Assembly: GCF_034480035.2 (NCBI RefSeq)
Contig: NZ_CP118753.2
Location: 1,831,426-1,895,425 of the forward strand
From: Methanosphaera sp. ISO3-F5
GTDB taxonomy: Archaea; Methanobacteriota; Methanobacteria; Methanobacteriales; Methanobacteriaceae
Reading direction: 5' to 3'
Length of the DNA stretch: 64,000 nucleotides
Position numbers and translations under genes: made by a program. Numbering within the stretch: the first letter of the stretch is position 1; each line of letters opens with the position of its first letter. Of the stretch, positions 27,019-38,210 are shown piece by piece. The notes beneath the pieces were generated by a model. It was given only the letters and a program-made list of their open reading frames with translations. It was not told the origin of the DNA and did no database searches.

Positions 27019-30000
27019 TTATACTTTAACTATTTTACTTGTCTCATTACGAGCTCCAAGATATGCCTGACGATCACCAGTCACAATCATAACACTCTTA
27101 ACCTTAATAGTCTTATCTAACTGAATATTCTTAAGATTTATTTTACCATCAGTGACCTGGAAGTTCTGTGTCTTACCAGTACTAGGGTTAACATAGCTTC
27201 TACCATTAATCTTAATGTTCACCTGGTTAGTTCCTATCACATTCTTACCCTTATAATCCTTGATTGTTGCCTGTACACTTAGAACATTCTTACTGTTAAC
27301 ACTTGTCTTTGCTATGTTGATTGTCACAGGACTTCTCTCCACATGGAATACGCCAGTGTCTCTAGTATCTGGGTAGTAAGTGTCACTTACCAGCACTGCT
27401 TCAACATCATAATCTCTGATTGTACCATCATTATTAACACCACCCATACCTGCTGGTACAGTGTACTTGTATGTTGCTGTGTTGTTAACAACTTTTACCT
27501 GTACGTTTTTGCCTTTGTTGTCTTTTATTGTTTTGCCGTTTACCTTGAATATTACCTTTGTAGCTGTGCTCATTGCGGTCTTGTTCTTGGTGTTTGGTGT
27601 TGTATCGGTTAGTTTTGCTGTGAATTTGATTGTATTGTATTGTTTCTGTGTTCTAGGACTGGTTGTTACTGTTATTTTAGCGTTTCGTTTCTTGATTTGT
27701 GCGGTTACTGTGCTGCTTTTTGCTTCTTCGTACTTGTATGTTCCACTGTAGGATGCGGTTATGTTTTTAGTGTTACGTAGGTATAGGTCTGCATTAATTG
27801 TTGCAGTTACAATACCATTTTCTACTTTGAACTTCATTACAGGGGCATTGCTGTCGAATCTGCCATCATTTCTTAGTGTTTTACCGTTTAGTTTGAACAC
27901 TAGGTTTCCACCATTCACAGGATTACCTTTAGTATCAAGTACGTGTGCTGTTAGTATAATGTTTTCGCCTATTATTCCATTTACTGGGTCTACTGTTACT
28001 GTTACATTGTTTTTGGTGGTTGTTATGCTTACTGTTGTGCTTGCTGGCTTGTAGTTATTGTTTCCAGGGTATGTTACTGTTATTTTCTCTGTTCCTGCTT
28101 TGGTTTTTACTGGTATGATTGCTACTCCGTTTTCATCTGTTGTAGCATTGCCTATTTTTTCGCCTTTACTGTTTGTTATTGTGATTGGTGCGTTACTTAT
28201 TGGTGTGCCTAGTTTGTTGTCTATTGTCACTGTTACTTTGTTGTCATCTACACTTCCATTTTCAGGTATTGCTGTTATTACACTTGTTTTATTCATTTCA
28301 TCTATGATCTTTGGATAGTCAGGTTCTATTGTAAACGCTTTTGTCTGTGAATCTCCTATTATTTTTTTATCACTAGGGATTGTTGCCGTGATTTTTGCAT
28401 TTCCTGGTGGTGTTGTTGTATCAGTAATAATTATTTTACCCTCTGAGTTGGTTGTTTTATTGGATTTTGTTCCATCAGGTAATGTTATTTCCACTGTCTG
28501 GCCAGGTAATGCTTCACCATTGTCATCTGTTACTGTTACTTCTACTTGAACATTTCCTTCGGTGTCATTAAGTACATCTATGCTTATTTGTGCTTCTGGC
28601 TTAATAGTTATCCGGGTGGTTGTACTTGATGGGTTGTACGTATCATTACCAATGTATGTTACATTTAAGGTGTATGTTCCGCTTGGAAGAGTTGATATGC
28701 TAACGGTTGTAGTGTCCTTTATCTTCTGTGCTGTTACTATTTCACCTTCTTCATCGTATATGATTAATGTTCCGCTTGTAATCTTTTTACCATCTTTTCC
28801 GTTTACTTCCACGTTAAATGTTACTTTTCCATCTATTGTTTCTGGTGTTGTTGCTGTGGTTGTTGTGTTTATCTTGGTTGCATGGAATATTGTGTCGTTT
28901 TCGCTGGTGAGGTGTGTTGTGTTTCCAGCAAATAATGCTATCACATAGTTATTTCCGAGATTTGTTGGAACGTAGCTGAAGCTGAATTCTCCGTTTTCAT
29001 CAGTTTTCACATCATATTCTTCATTGTCTACGAAGATAACCAGGTCTGTGTGAGGCATTATGTTGTCCTGTATGTCTTTTAATGTTCCGTGGATAATTGT
29101 TGCCTGTCCTATGAGTGTGTCATTACAGTCTAGTATTATATGTGTTTTTATGTTAACATCAAAGGTTGTCTTATTGCTTAGTAATGGTGATGTTTTTGTT
29201 TTGTTTATTTGTACTGTTACATTGTGTGTTCCCAGTGCCTTGGTTGTGTATGTGAATTCATATTCTCCGTTATTGTTTGTTTGTGTGCTGTTAATGTATT
29301 CTCCGTCTATGTATAATTCAATGTCTTGATTGTTTAATGTTACTATTTCTCCATTGCTTGTATTAAAGTATGCTCTGCCTTTGATTGTTGTGGTGTTTGA
29401 CAGTTCAACTGGGCTGGTTGCATTGACAGTTAATATGTAATCATGTGGCATGACGAAGTAGTACGTGTTATTATAGAATGTTTGGGTGTCGTAATATTTG
29501 GAACTTTCATTTTGGTCAATTACTACTCGGCATGTAAATGTTTTTTCATCGATAGGGTTTTCAATACGTGTATTGCGTATATTGATGATATCAGATTCAC
29601 TCCAATCATAGTGAATTACTTCAATGTCTGAGGTAAGATTGTCCTGTTTTCCTTGAGTTTCGTCATTAAGGTATATTGTTGCGTTACCAAAGGTTGGAAT
29701 GTATCCGTCATCGAATCTTATGTCATCACTCCAAGGATTTGTTGAATTTCTTATTACTATTTGACTGTTTTTAACTATGAAATTGGATGGGTCATTATCA
29801 TAGAATTCATTGTTTGTCACATCACATCTATATGGGGTATGTCCTTGATAATCGTTTCCGCTTTCTCCGTGTTCAAAGGAGATTACACCATAGTCTATTT
29901 TAATATCATATTCTTCACCTACTAGGTTTTCTACTTTATTTGAAATAAACTGGGAATGATTTACTATTAAATGACCAAAGCTGTTCAGTATACCTGGAGC

Positions 30001-32844
30001 AAGGTTAATTAATATTTTTTCGCCACTCCATTCTTCAACTGATACCTCTTTTACTATAGCTTTATTATTTTCTATTATTGTATTGTCTATTGTTGTTGAT
30101 TTTACTTGATGGTTAAGTATTATTGTTCTAATATAATCCTCAAGGGATACTTCTGTTGGGCCTATTGGACCATTGTCTGCTATTATGACTGCACCGTAAA
30201 GTCCTCCAAGGTTTGAAGTGAAATTACTGTTGTTTATTATCATATTATTCTTCATTTGCCATATTACGGAAGCATAAGTTTCACTAATATTGGCGGTAGA
30301 ATAATCCAGGTCTGCGGGCAGTCCGTTTCCTTCAAAGTTACTGTTGTTTATTGATAAGGTTGAATTACTGCATATTACAAGGCCCTGTCCGGTGTATTTG
30401 TTGTTTACGCTTTTTAAGGTATTGTTATAAAAGTTCACATTATCCAGGGTAACATTTCCATCATAAAGCACTAATGTTGTCGTGTTTGTTCCCTTGTTTG
30501 AAGTGAAATTTGTATCTTTTATGGTTAAGTTAGTGTAATCCTTATACTCATAATAAAGATAATAAATGTACCTCTTATCATACACTGTATCGTTAAGTGT
30601 TCTGTTAATAAAGGTATATCCCTTATAACTTAACACTCCCTCATTATCTCCAAAGTTATCATGGAAGTTTGAACCTAGTATTTCAGCTTCTCCCAGAGTT
30701 TCTATTCTCATAGCACCAGTTGCACTTGTAACACCTAATGTTTCATCGTATCCTCCGTTAGAGTCAAATTCTGTGCCGATCACTTTTAATGTAGTGTTAA
30801 CAAAACCATAATAGTCTACAGCTGCCGCATCATCACCCCAGTTTTCACGGTAAGTGTTATTGGCTAGGGTCATGTTTCCGTTATTGAAAGTGTTTAATGC
30901 ACCAGCATAGTACACTGCTTTATTGGATTCAAACAATGTGTTTTCAACTATTAATGATCCCATGTTGCTTGCCATTATTGCCCCGTATGCTCCAGTGTTT
31001 GAAGTGAATTCTGAATTATTAATAACTGTATTGTATGATTTTACTATGCTTAATACTGCAGCATCCAATGCATTTGTGTTTCCATTGGAATCAAATTTTG
31101 TACCATTGATTAATAGGTTACTGTTTTCATTTTCAGTATCATAGTAGATGATACCTGTGTAGTCTGCATGGTTTTCTTTGAATGTTGAACCAGTTATTGT
31201 GGTGTTACCATTTGTTTCTATGTATAATGCTCCTCCGAATGCAATTGTTTCACCTTTATCGTTAACGGCATTCTTTTCAAATGTTGTGTTGTCAATGATT
31301 AACTTTGAACCTTCATCGTCATTATAACATATTGCTCCACCATTTATAGCATAGTTTGATGAGAAATACGAGTTATTCACAGTTAAATTAGTGTTATTAA
31401 CATATATTGCCCCACCATATGATAAACTGCTGTTTAAAGTGTTGCCCGTAAATCGTGTATTGTTAATGTTAACATTTGCGTACTCAGCATATATTGCTCC
31501 ACCTGTTTCATCGGAGTTAACACTCTCAGCACGGTTTTTCTCGAATGTGGAGTTGTCTATGTTTAATGCTGCTTCATCAACAAGGATAATGTTAATCTCT
31601 TCTGGCAAGTGTTCTACTTCGTCTCGGGTAAGTGAGTAATATCCAATTGTTCCACTAGTTTTTGCTGCATTGTTTAAGAATTTGGAATTTGTTATATTGT
31701 TAACACCGTATCCTTGCAGTACTAATGCACTATAAGATTTTGCAGAGTTAGATTCAAATACTGTGTTATTTATGTCAACATATCCGAATGATTGGATAGA
31801 AACTGCGCCATCTGCTCTTGCTCGGCCACTTTCTTCTTCATCACTCTTGTTTATTTTATTTGACTTGAATGAACAATTATTTATACTGGTATTATTATTA
31901 AAATTTATTATGACAAGTGCACTGCTAACCTCAGCAGCATAGTTTGAATTAAACTCTGAATTTTCAATCTTAATATTACCATTTGTTTCAATAGCTACAG
32001 CTCCACTTATGGAGATGTTATTATCTTTTTTACCATTAGAAGTAATCATGGTGTTATTCATGTAAAATGAACTTCCCTTAGTTCCAACATACAGGATTGC
32101 ACTACTTTCATAACCCTTGTTATTATTAAATTCTGAATTAAGTATGGTTACATTTGAGGTATACTCAGGATTTTCATTAAAGAATGCATTATTTGCATCT
32201 AATCCGAGTGGGAAAACAGTTAATCCTGTAGCCTGATTGTTTAATAAATGAGTATTATTTAATAATACTGTTCCCTGGTTTAACTGTATCACACCATCAT
32301 ACATAATTATCTGAAGCATATCATTGTCGGTCACTGTTTGTTTTTCAAGACAATTTTGTATTGTAACATTGTTTACAACTAAATTACATGACTGGTTAAT
32401 GTAAAGGAATGTGTGTAATCCATCACCATCAATTATTCTGCCATTACCATTTATGGTAAGATTTTTTATGTTCTTGTTCACTATTATTCTATTTGTGATA
32501 GTGTATTTTTCATCACCGTCTAATGATACTGTGACTGTTTCATCACTTTCTTCATTTGTCAGTGTATTGTATAAATCATCATAGTTGTTAACACTATGTG
32601 AAGATTCCTTTGTATTAGTTTGTTTAGTTTTATTAATTCTTTTCACGGGTGTTTCCTGTGCCAATTTTGTTTCCTGTGCCATGTTTTCAGTGAATGTGTC
32701 AGTGTTTTCTGTGCTGGTAAAATCTGTGTTAATATTGCTTGTCGTGTTATCTGTTTGTGTGTCTGTAGCATTCACGGCACTTAAACCAATAACAAATAAT
32801 AAAACTAATACACTGAATATTAATTTCTTATGTGTCAAAAACAT
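27019..32844 (-). CDS. Giant adhesin-like protein 1 (beta-helix, Ig-like repeats, conserved tail)
   Basis: About 1941 aa. Of two adjacent ATGs the second (32844) is better placed behind AGGAGGAG. Signal peptide residues 1-26 (KKLIFSVLVLLFVIGLSAVNAT). Thr/Asn linker to 85. Residues about 90-1110 are beta-helix strands with the repeated N..NSNFT.N....GGAI.Y pattern, in several subarrays separated by non-repeat insertions (DKRYIYYLYYEYKDY). Residues about 1130-1530 hold Ig-like units (TTIKGRAYFN; GEYEFTYTTKALGTHNVTV). Residues about 1590-1941 form the conserved tail (GNPVNGGNLVFKLNGKTLRN; KYTVPAGMGGV; YPDTRD; MIVTGDRQAYLGARNETSKI). No membrane anchor or sortase signal. Probably wall-bound surface adhesin. 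Confidence 0.88.
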   Translation of the reverse strand: MFLTHKKLIFSVLVLLFVIGLSAVNATDTQTDNTTSNINTDFTSTENTDTFTENMAQETKLAQETPVKRINKTKQTNTKESSHSVNNYDDLYNTLTNEESDETVTVSLDGDEKYTITNRIIVNKNIKNLTINGNGRIIDGDGLHTFLYINQSCNLVVNNVTIQNCLEKQTVTDNDMLQIIMYDGVIQLNQGTVLLNNTHLLNNQATGLTVFPLGLDANNAFFNENPEYTSNVTILNSEFNNNKGYESSAILYVGTKGSSFYMNNTMITSNGKKDNNISISGAVAIETNGNIKIENSEFNSNYAAEVSSALVIINFNNNTSINNCSFKSNKINKSDEEESGRARADGAVSIQSFGYVDINNTVFESNSAKSYSALVLQGYGVNNITNSKFLNNAAKTSGTIGYYSLTRDEVEHLPEEINIILVDEAALNIDNSTFEKNRAESVNSDETGGAIYAEYANVNINNTRFTGNTLNSSLSYGGAIYVNNTNLTVNNSYFSSNYAINGGAICYNDDEGSKLIIDNTTFEKNAVNDKGETIAFGGALYIETNGNTTITGSTFKENHADYTGIIYYDTENENSNLLINGTKFDSNGNTNALDAAVLSIVKSYNTVINNSEFTSNTGAYGAIMASNMGSLIVENTLFESNKAVYYAGALNTFNNGNMTLANNTYRENWGDDAAAVDYYGFVNTTLKVIGTEFDSNGGYDETLGVTSATGAMRIETLGEAEILGSNFHDNFGDNEGVLSYKGYTFINRTLNDTVYDKRYIYYLYYEYKDYTNLTIKDTNFTSNKGTNTTTLVLYDGNVTLDNVNFYNNTLKSVNNKYTGQGLVICSNSTLSINNSNFEGNGLPADLDYSTANISETYASVIWQMKNNMIINNSNFTSNLGGLYGAVIIADNGPIGPTEVSLEDYIRTIILNHQVKSTTIDNTIIENNKAIVKEVSVEEWSGEKILINLAPGILNSFGHLIVNHSQFISNKVENLVGEEYDIKIDYGVISFEHGESGNDYQGHTPYRCDVTNNEFYDNDPSNFIVKNSQIVIRNSTNPWSDDIRFDDGYIPTFGNATIYLNDETQGKQDNLTSDIEVIHYDWSESDIINIRNTRIENPIDEKTFTCRVVIDQNESSKYYDTQTFYNNTYYFVMPHDYILTVNATSPVELSNTTTIKGRAYFNTSNGEIVTLNNQDIELYIDGEYINSTQTNNNGEYEFTYTTKALGTHNVTVQINKTKTSPLLSNKTTFDVNIKTHIILDCNDTLIGQATIIHGTLKDIQDNIMPHTDLVIFVDNEEYDVKTDENGEFSFSYVPTNLGNNYVIALFAGNTTHLTSENDTIFHATKINTTTTATTPETIDGKVTFNVEVNGKDGKKITSGTLIIYDEEGEIVTAQKIKDTTTVSISTLPSGTYTLNVTYIGNDTYNPSSTTTRITIKPEAQISIDVLNDTEGNVQVEVTVTDDNGEALPGQTVEITLPDGTKSNKTTNSEGKIIITDTTTPPGNAKITATIPSDKKIIGDSQTKAFTIEPDYPKIIDEMNKTSVITAIPENGSVDDNKVTVTIDNKLGTPISNAPITITNSKGEKIGNATTDENGVAIIPVKTKAGTEKITVTYPGNNNYKPASTTVSITTTKNNVTVTVDPVNGIIGENIILTAHVLDTKGNPVNGGNLVFKLNGKTLRNDGRFDSNAPVMKFKVENGIVTATINADLYLRNTKNITASYSGTYKYEEAKSSTVTAQIKKRNAKITVTTSPRTQKQYNTIKFTAKLTDTTPNTKNKTAMSTATKVIFKVNGKTIKDNKGKNVQVKVVNNTATYKYTVPAGMGGVNNDGTIRDYDVEAVLVSDTYYPDTRDTGVFHVERSPVTINIAKTSVNSKNVLSVQATIKDYKGKNVIGTNQVNIKINGRSYVNPSTGKTQNFQVTDGKINLKNIQLDKTIKVKSVMIVTGDRQAYLGARNETSKIVKV

Positions 32845-32847
32845 CAT

Positions 32848-33224
32848 ACTCCTCCTATCATTTTTTTTTCAGAGTAAATTTTTCTATTATCTTTTATTTC
32901 TTCAGTAACACATATTTTTTTAGGTTAATGATGAATATATTATCTTACTTAAATTATAAGATAATTCTAATAAAACAATTTACTATGATTAATATTTTAG
33001 TATTTCATCTTAATAAATGTAAATATAATATTAATATCACATTATATTATAAATTATTCATATTTTTCTATAAAATAAATAAACGGAACAACAATTGCCT
33101 TAAAATTAAAAAAAATTTCATTTCAGTATAAAATAATAAGCATATACCTTATTTCAAATCACAGTTCATCAAAAAAAGGGTTAAAAAGGAGGAGGTTAAG
33201 ATGTAGTTAAAACACAGGATAAAC
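32848..33224. other. Spacer between adhesin genes 1 and 2
   Basis: 377 bp of very AT-rich sequence. It contains the promoter of adhesin gene 1 (AT-rich boxes near 32890-32960 on minus) and the 3' flank of gene 2 (AAAAAAGGGTTAAAAAGGAG). No gene seen. Confidence 0.5.
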
Positions 33225-36200
33225 CTATGCTTTAACAATATTACTTGTTTCGTTACGAGCTCCAAGATATGCCTGACGAGCACCAGTCACGATCATAACA
33301 CTCTTAACAGTAATATCCTTACCTATCTGGATATTCTTAAGACTTATTTTACCATCAGTGACCTGGAAGTTCTGTGTCTTACCAGTACTAGGGTTAACAT
33401 AACTTTTACCATTAATCTTAATGTTCACCTGATTGGTTCCTATCACATTCTTACCCTTATAGTCTTTGATAGTTGCCTGTACATTTAGAACATTTTTGTT
33501 GTTGATGCTTGTCTTTGCTATGTTGATTGTCACAGGACTTCTCTCTACATTGAATGTAGCAGTGTCTCTAGTGTCAGGATAGTAAGTGTCACTAACCAGT
33601 ACAGCTTCTACACTGTAGTCACGTACTTTACCATCATTAGTCACACCACCCATACCAGCAGGTACAGTGTACTTGTAAGTTGCAACATTTTTACTGTTAA
33701 CTTTAACCTGTACATTATTACCTTTAGCATCTTTTAATGTTTTACCATTAATTTTAAACAATACCTTTGTACCGGTATGCATCATGGTAGTGTTCTTAAA
33801 TCCTGGCGTTTTATCAGTTAATTTTGCTGTTAAAGCAATTACTTGATACTGTTTCTGTGTACCAGGACTTGTAGTAACAGTTATTTGAGCGTTACGTTTC
33901 TTGATCTGTGCAGTGACAGTACTGCTTTTTGCCTCATTATACTTGTAACTTCCACTGTAAGATGCTGTTAAGTTTTTAGCATTACGCAGGTAAAGATCAG
34001 CATTAATTGTCACAGTTACTAATCCATTTTTAACCGTGAATTTCCATGCACTTGCTGTGCTGTTGAAACTTCCATCACTTCTTAGTGTCTTACCGTTTAG
34101 TTTGAACACAAGGTTTCCACCATTCACAGGATTGCCCTTAGTGTCAAGTACGTGTGCGGTTAATGTGATTTTTTCGCCAATAACACCATTTACTGGGTCT
34201 ACTGTTACTGTCACATTGTTTTTTGCTGTTTTCATTGTTACTGTTGTTTCTGCTGGCGTGTATTTACTATTTCCGAGGTAACTTACTGTGATGTTTTCTG
34301 TTCCTGCTTTGGTGGTTACTGGTATTACTGCAATACCTTTGTTATCTGTGGTTGCGTTACCAATTATTTCGCCTTTACTGTTTTTCACTGTTATTGGTGC
34401 GTTACTTATTGGTGTTCCCATCTTATTATCTAGGGTTACTGTTACTTTTGAATCATCAACTGTTCCTTCTTCAGGTATTGCTGTTATTACGCTTGTTTTT
34501 TCTAGTTCATCTAGTATTTTCTGGTAGTCTGGTTCTATTGTGAATTGTTGTGTTTTGTTGTTTCCGGTTATATCGGCTGTGTCTGGTACTTTTACTGTTA
34601 TGTTGGTTTTTCCTTCTGGTGTAGTAGTATCAGTTATTTTTATTTTGCCGTCTTTGTCTGTGGTCATGTTGGTTTTTGTACCATTAGGTAATGTTACTTC
34701 CACTGTCTGATCTTTTAATGGTTCACCTTTCTCATCAGTTACTGTTACTTCTATTTCAACGTTTCCTACAGTATCATTCAGGACATCAATGTCGATTTGT
34801 GCTTCTGCTTTTTTGGTTACGTTGAATGTGGCGTGGTTGAAGCTGTCCTTGTGTGTGTCGTTTCCTTCAAAGAATACTTCCACATAGTTTGCTCCATCAT
34901 ACTTGGTGGTGTAGTTGTATGTGAATTCACCATTAGCATTTGTTGTTAGGTCTACTTCTTCATCGTCAATGAAAACAATTACCTGTGCATTTGGTACGTT
35001 GTTACCTTTTTCATCAACTAGTTTACCTTTGATGGTTGTTTGTTTTCCTATGGTGGTGTTTGCTGCTGATACTGTGACTGTTGTGTTGATTTTTTCAACG
35101 CTGAATATTGTTGAATTTATTACGTTTGTATGTGCATAGTCTCCATCATAGAATGCTAGGACATAGTTGTCTCCTGTTTTATTTAGTTCGCATTCGTATA
35201 CATAAACTCCATCAGGGCCAGTGGTTATGTTAACTTCCTTGTTGTCAATGTAGAATGTTATGTTTGCTTCTGGTATTGGGTCTCCATCTTTATCTGTGAG
35301 ATTGAATGTTATGTTGGTTTTTTCACCAATCTTAGTAGGGCTTGCAGTTATATTAAGTACACTTTCCCTGATTACTACTGTGAAGTTTGTATTATTAGTT
35401 AATCTTGGTAGGTATATTGTCTTGTTAAATGTTACCTGTACATCATGTGTGCCGATTACATCACCAGTGTAGTTGAATTCGTATTCACCGTTACTGTCTG
35501 TGTTTGTGGTTGCTATGTATGTGCCGTTAATGTAGAGGTCAACTGGTTTGTCAATGAACACTACTTCTTTGCCTTCGTTATCTGTGAAGTTTACTTTACC
35601 TTTGATTGTGGTGTTGTCTCCTACTTTTATAGGAGTGGTTGCATTTACGCTTATTGCATAATCATGAGGTATTATGAAGTAGTATGTGTTATTGATGAAG
35701 TCCTGTTGGTCGTAGTATTGTGAGCCCGGTGTTTGTGTGATAACTAGTTTGTACACGTAATGATCATCTGTTATGTTTAAGCCATCAACGTATACTTTAC
35801 GTATTTTAGGGTTTCCTTGTTCATCTGTTATGTTTTCGGATTTTAACTGGTATTGTGTTCCTTCACTGCTTTCATCAACATATACCATTACAGTAGCATT
35901 GGTAGGTATATAACCATCAAACATTAACTCAAACCTTTCTTCTCCCTGAGACATTTCATAATATGAGTAATTTAATATTACTTGGCTGTTGTTTACTATG
36001 AAGTTAGCAGGAGTATTTTCTATGAAAACACAATTAGTGATATTACACTTATTATCATCATCATTATTAAAGTAGATAACTCCTGTATTCTTCTCTTCTT
36101 CCATGAATTCAGGATTAATTAGTGATGTGTCTATTTTATTGTAAAGGAATATTGTGTTGTCAATATTTGCACTACCACTAATAAGTAAAATATATCCTTC

Positions 36201-38210
36201 AGATTCTATTTTCTCTTCCTCACAAGTTACTAGTATGTTGTCTTTAAATGCAGTGTGGTTTAGGATGAAAGTACCTTTATCGTATGATTGATAAGTACTA
36301 GAATACGTTATGATTCCACCTTCAAGTCCATATCCACGGTTGGATGTGAAATTAGTGTAATCAATACTTAACCTATTATTACCATTACCACTGAAATAGA
36401 TTAATCCACCTTCAACTGCTATTTGTTCACCAATATCCTCCCGGGTTAAGTTGGATGGTAAACCATTACCTCTGAAATTGGTATGATTAAGAGTTAATTG
36501 AGCAGCATTGCTATATATTACAATACCTTCACCCCATATTTCATCTTCCATATTAATGTTCAGGAGGTTGTTTGTGAAGTTAGTGTTAGTTATGGATGTA
36601 TTACTACTACTTATTTGGAGTGTACCTCCTATATTTCCTATGTTATTGTCAAATAATGAATCAGCAATACTTAGATTGGAATATTCTGACCCCTCATAAT
36701 AGATTGCTCCTCCATCCATTGCACGGTTATTGGTGAATTTGGAGTTTGTAATTATGGTATTACCTTTTGCTGATAGATATGCGGCACCACCACATTCCTC
36801 ATCTTCTATTTCCCTTATACCATTATTGTCAAAGTTTGAATTTATGATTTCAAGGTTATTATATTCTAGGGAGAGAGCTCCTCCTTCGCTTGCAATATTA
36901 TTTGCAAATGAAGAATTTACTATTGATATGTTACCAGGAGTCTGTGCTGTTATTGCTCCACCGTCACCAGTACTTTCATAATGTTGTTCGAATCCGTTTG
37001 AATCAAATAATGTGTTTTCAATAAGTATTGAACTATCATTATATTCCTGTATGATATGTACTGCTCCTGCCGTCTGTGCGGAGTTGTTGATGAATTTTGA
37101 ATCTGTTATGCTGATATTACCTATAGTATTTATGTAGGCTGCACCACCATCGTCTGCGGTATAATCAAATTGTTTCTTTCTTCCATTTGAATCAAAAGTT
37201 ACATTACTAATTGTTAAGGTGGTGTTACTGTTCGGGTTATTATAGTATAATGCTCCACCATACCCATTATAATTTGCATGATTGTTTAGGAATTCTGTGT
37301 TGGTTATTGTGGTGTTTCCATTTTCTGCATATAATGCTCCACCTTCTTGTCCTATGTTTGAGTTAAATTCTGAATTATTTATTAATACATTACCTTCGGA
37401 ACTAATGTATACTGCTCCTCCAGTTATAAATGCGTCTTCATCATTATTTCCATTGTTGGTGAAGGTACAGTTTTCTATTGTGAAATTACTTCCCGTTATT
37501 CCAACATAAGCTATTGCTCCACCTGAAAGTAATGCTTCGTTGTCATTAAATTCTGAATTTTGTATGGTAACATTATATACGTGCTCTGTATTATCGTCTA
37601 TATCTGCAGGGTTGGTGTATGGTTGTATGTTTATTGCGCTACCTATAGTTCCATTGTTGTTGTTCATTTTGGTATTGTTTATTAATACATTTCCATAACG
37701 TAAAAATATTGCGCCTGTAATGGAATCATCATCGTGGTCTGTTGTTTTACAGTTTTCTAGGGTTAGGTTGTTTATTGTTAAATTACAAGTATGATTAATG
37801 AAAAGAAATCCTGTTGTATTGTTTCCATCTATTGTTTTACCGTTACCATTTATTATGAGGTTTTTTATTGCTTTGCTTACATTTATGGTGTTGGTTATTG
37901 TATATTTTTCTTCTCCATCTAGGTTTACTGTTGTGTCTTCATCAGCAGTTGGATTTGTAAGTGTTTCGTATAGTTGTGTGTAACTTGTCACGGTCGTGTT
38001 GCTTGCTTCTTTGGTGTTGGTTTGTGTGTTTTTGTTTATTGTTTTATGTGTTTGTGGTGTTTCTATTGTGTTGGCATTGTTGTTTGGTGATGTCTGGTCT
38101 GCTGTGGTTATTGTTGTATCATTGTTTGATATGTCTGTTGCACTTATTGCTGTTAGGCTAATGATTAGTGCGAAGATTAGTGTAATGAAGATAAATTTCT
38201 TATTTATCAC
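33225..38210 (-). CDS. Giant adhesin-like protein 2
   Basis: 1661 aa, GTG start at 38210 preceded by GGAGG at a 9-nt distance; the next gene copy uses the same GTG-ATA beginning. Signal peptide MINKKFIFITLIFALIISLT-AISAT. Beta-helix from about 85 to 790 in repeated units (N.EFNSN.G.EGGALY; SNLSIADSLFDNN). Ig-like units from about 840 to 1290, several with TTIKGK...GNNVPNAQVIV. Tail from about 1300 almost superposable on gene 1: VITAIPEEGTVDDSKVTVTL, GNPVNGGNLVFKLNGKTLRS, KYTVPAGMGGVTNDG, MIVTGARQAYLGARNETSNI. The similarity continues at DNA level over long stretches, indicating recent duplication or gene conversion. Confidence 0.88.
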   Translation of the reverse strand: MINKKFIFITLIFALIISLTAISATDISNNDTTITTADQTSPNNNANTIETPQTHKTINKNTQTNTKEASNTTVTSYTQLYETLTNPTADEDTTVNLDGEEKYTITNTINVSKAIKNLIINGNGKTIDGNNTTGFLFINHTCNLTINNLTLENCKTTDHDDDSITGAIFLRYGNVLINNTKMNNNNGTIGSAINIQPYTNPADIDDNTEHVYNVTIQNSEFNDNEALLSGGAIAYVGITGSNFTIENCTFTNNGNNDEDAFITGGAVYISSEGNVLINNSEFNSNIGQEGGALYAENGNTTITNTEFLNNHANYNGYGGALYYNNPNSNTTLTISNVTFDSNGRKKQFDYTADDGGAAYINTIGNISITDSKFINNSAQTAGAVHIIQEYNDSSILIENTLFDSNGFEQHYESTGDGGAITAQTPGNISIVNSSFANNIASEGGALSLEYNNLEIINSNFDNNGIREIEDEECGGAAYLSAKGNTIITNSKFTNNRAMDGGAIYYEGSEYSNLSIADSLFDNNIGNIGGTLQISSSNTSITNTNFTNNLLNINMEDEIWGEGIVIYSNAAQLTLNHTNFRGNGLPSNLTREDIGEQIAVEGGLIYFSGNGNNRLSIDYTNFTSNRGYGLEGGIITYSSTYQSYDKGTFILNHTAFKDNILVTCEEEKIESEGYILLISGSANIDNTIFLYNKIDTSLINPEFMEEEKNTGVIYFNNDDDNKCNITNCVFIENTPANFIVNNSQVILNYSYYEMSQGEERFELMFDGYIPTNATVMVYVDESSEGTQYQLKSENITDEQGNPKIRKVYVDGLNITDDHYVYKLVITQTPGSQYYDQQDFINNTYYFIIPHDYAISVNATTPIKVGDNTTIKGKVNFTDNEGKEVVFIDKPVDLYINGTYIATTNTDSNGEYEFNYTGDVIGTHDVQVTFNKTIYLPRLTNNTNFTVVIRESVLNITASPTKIGEKTNITFNLTDKDGDPIPEANITFYIDNKEVNITTGPDGVYVYECELNKTGDNYVLAFYDGDYAHTNVINSTIFSVEKINTTVTVSAANTTIGKQTTIKGKLVDEKGNNVPNAQVIVFIDDEEVDLTTNANGEFTYNYTTKYDGANYVEVFFEGNDTHKDSFNHATFNVTKKAEAQIDIDVLNDTVGNVEIEVTVTDEKGEPLKDQTVEVTLPNGTKTNMTTDKDGKIKITDTTTPEGKTNITVKVPDTADITGNNKTQQFTIEPDYQKILDELEKTSVITAIPEEGTVDDSKVTVTLDNKMGTPISNAPITVKNSKGEIIGNATTDNKGIAVIPVTTKAGTENITVSYLGNSKYTPAETTVTMKTAKNNVTVTVDPVNGVIGEKITLTAHVLDTKGNPVNGGNLVFKLNGKTLRSDGSFNSTASAWKFTVKNGLVTVTINADLYLRNAKNLTASYSGSYKYNEAKSSTVTAQIKKRNAQITVTTSPGTQKQYQVIALTAKLTDKTPGFKNTTMMHTGTKVLFKINGKTLKDAKGNNVQVKVNSKNVATYKYTVPAGMGGVTNDGKVRDYSVEAVLVSDTYYPDTRDTATFNVERSPVTINIAKTSINNKNVLNVQATIKDYKGKNVIGTNQVNIKINGKSYVNPSTGKTQNFQVTDGKISLKNIQIGKDITVKSVMIVTGARQAYLGARNETSNIVKA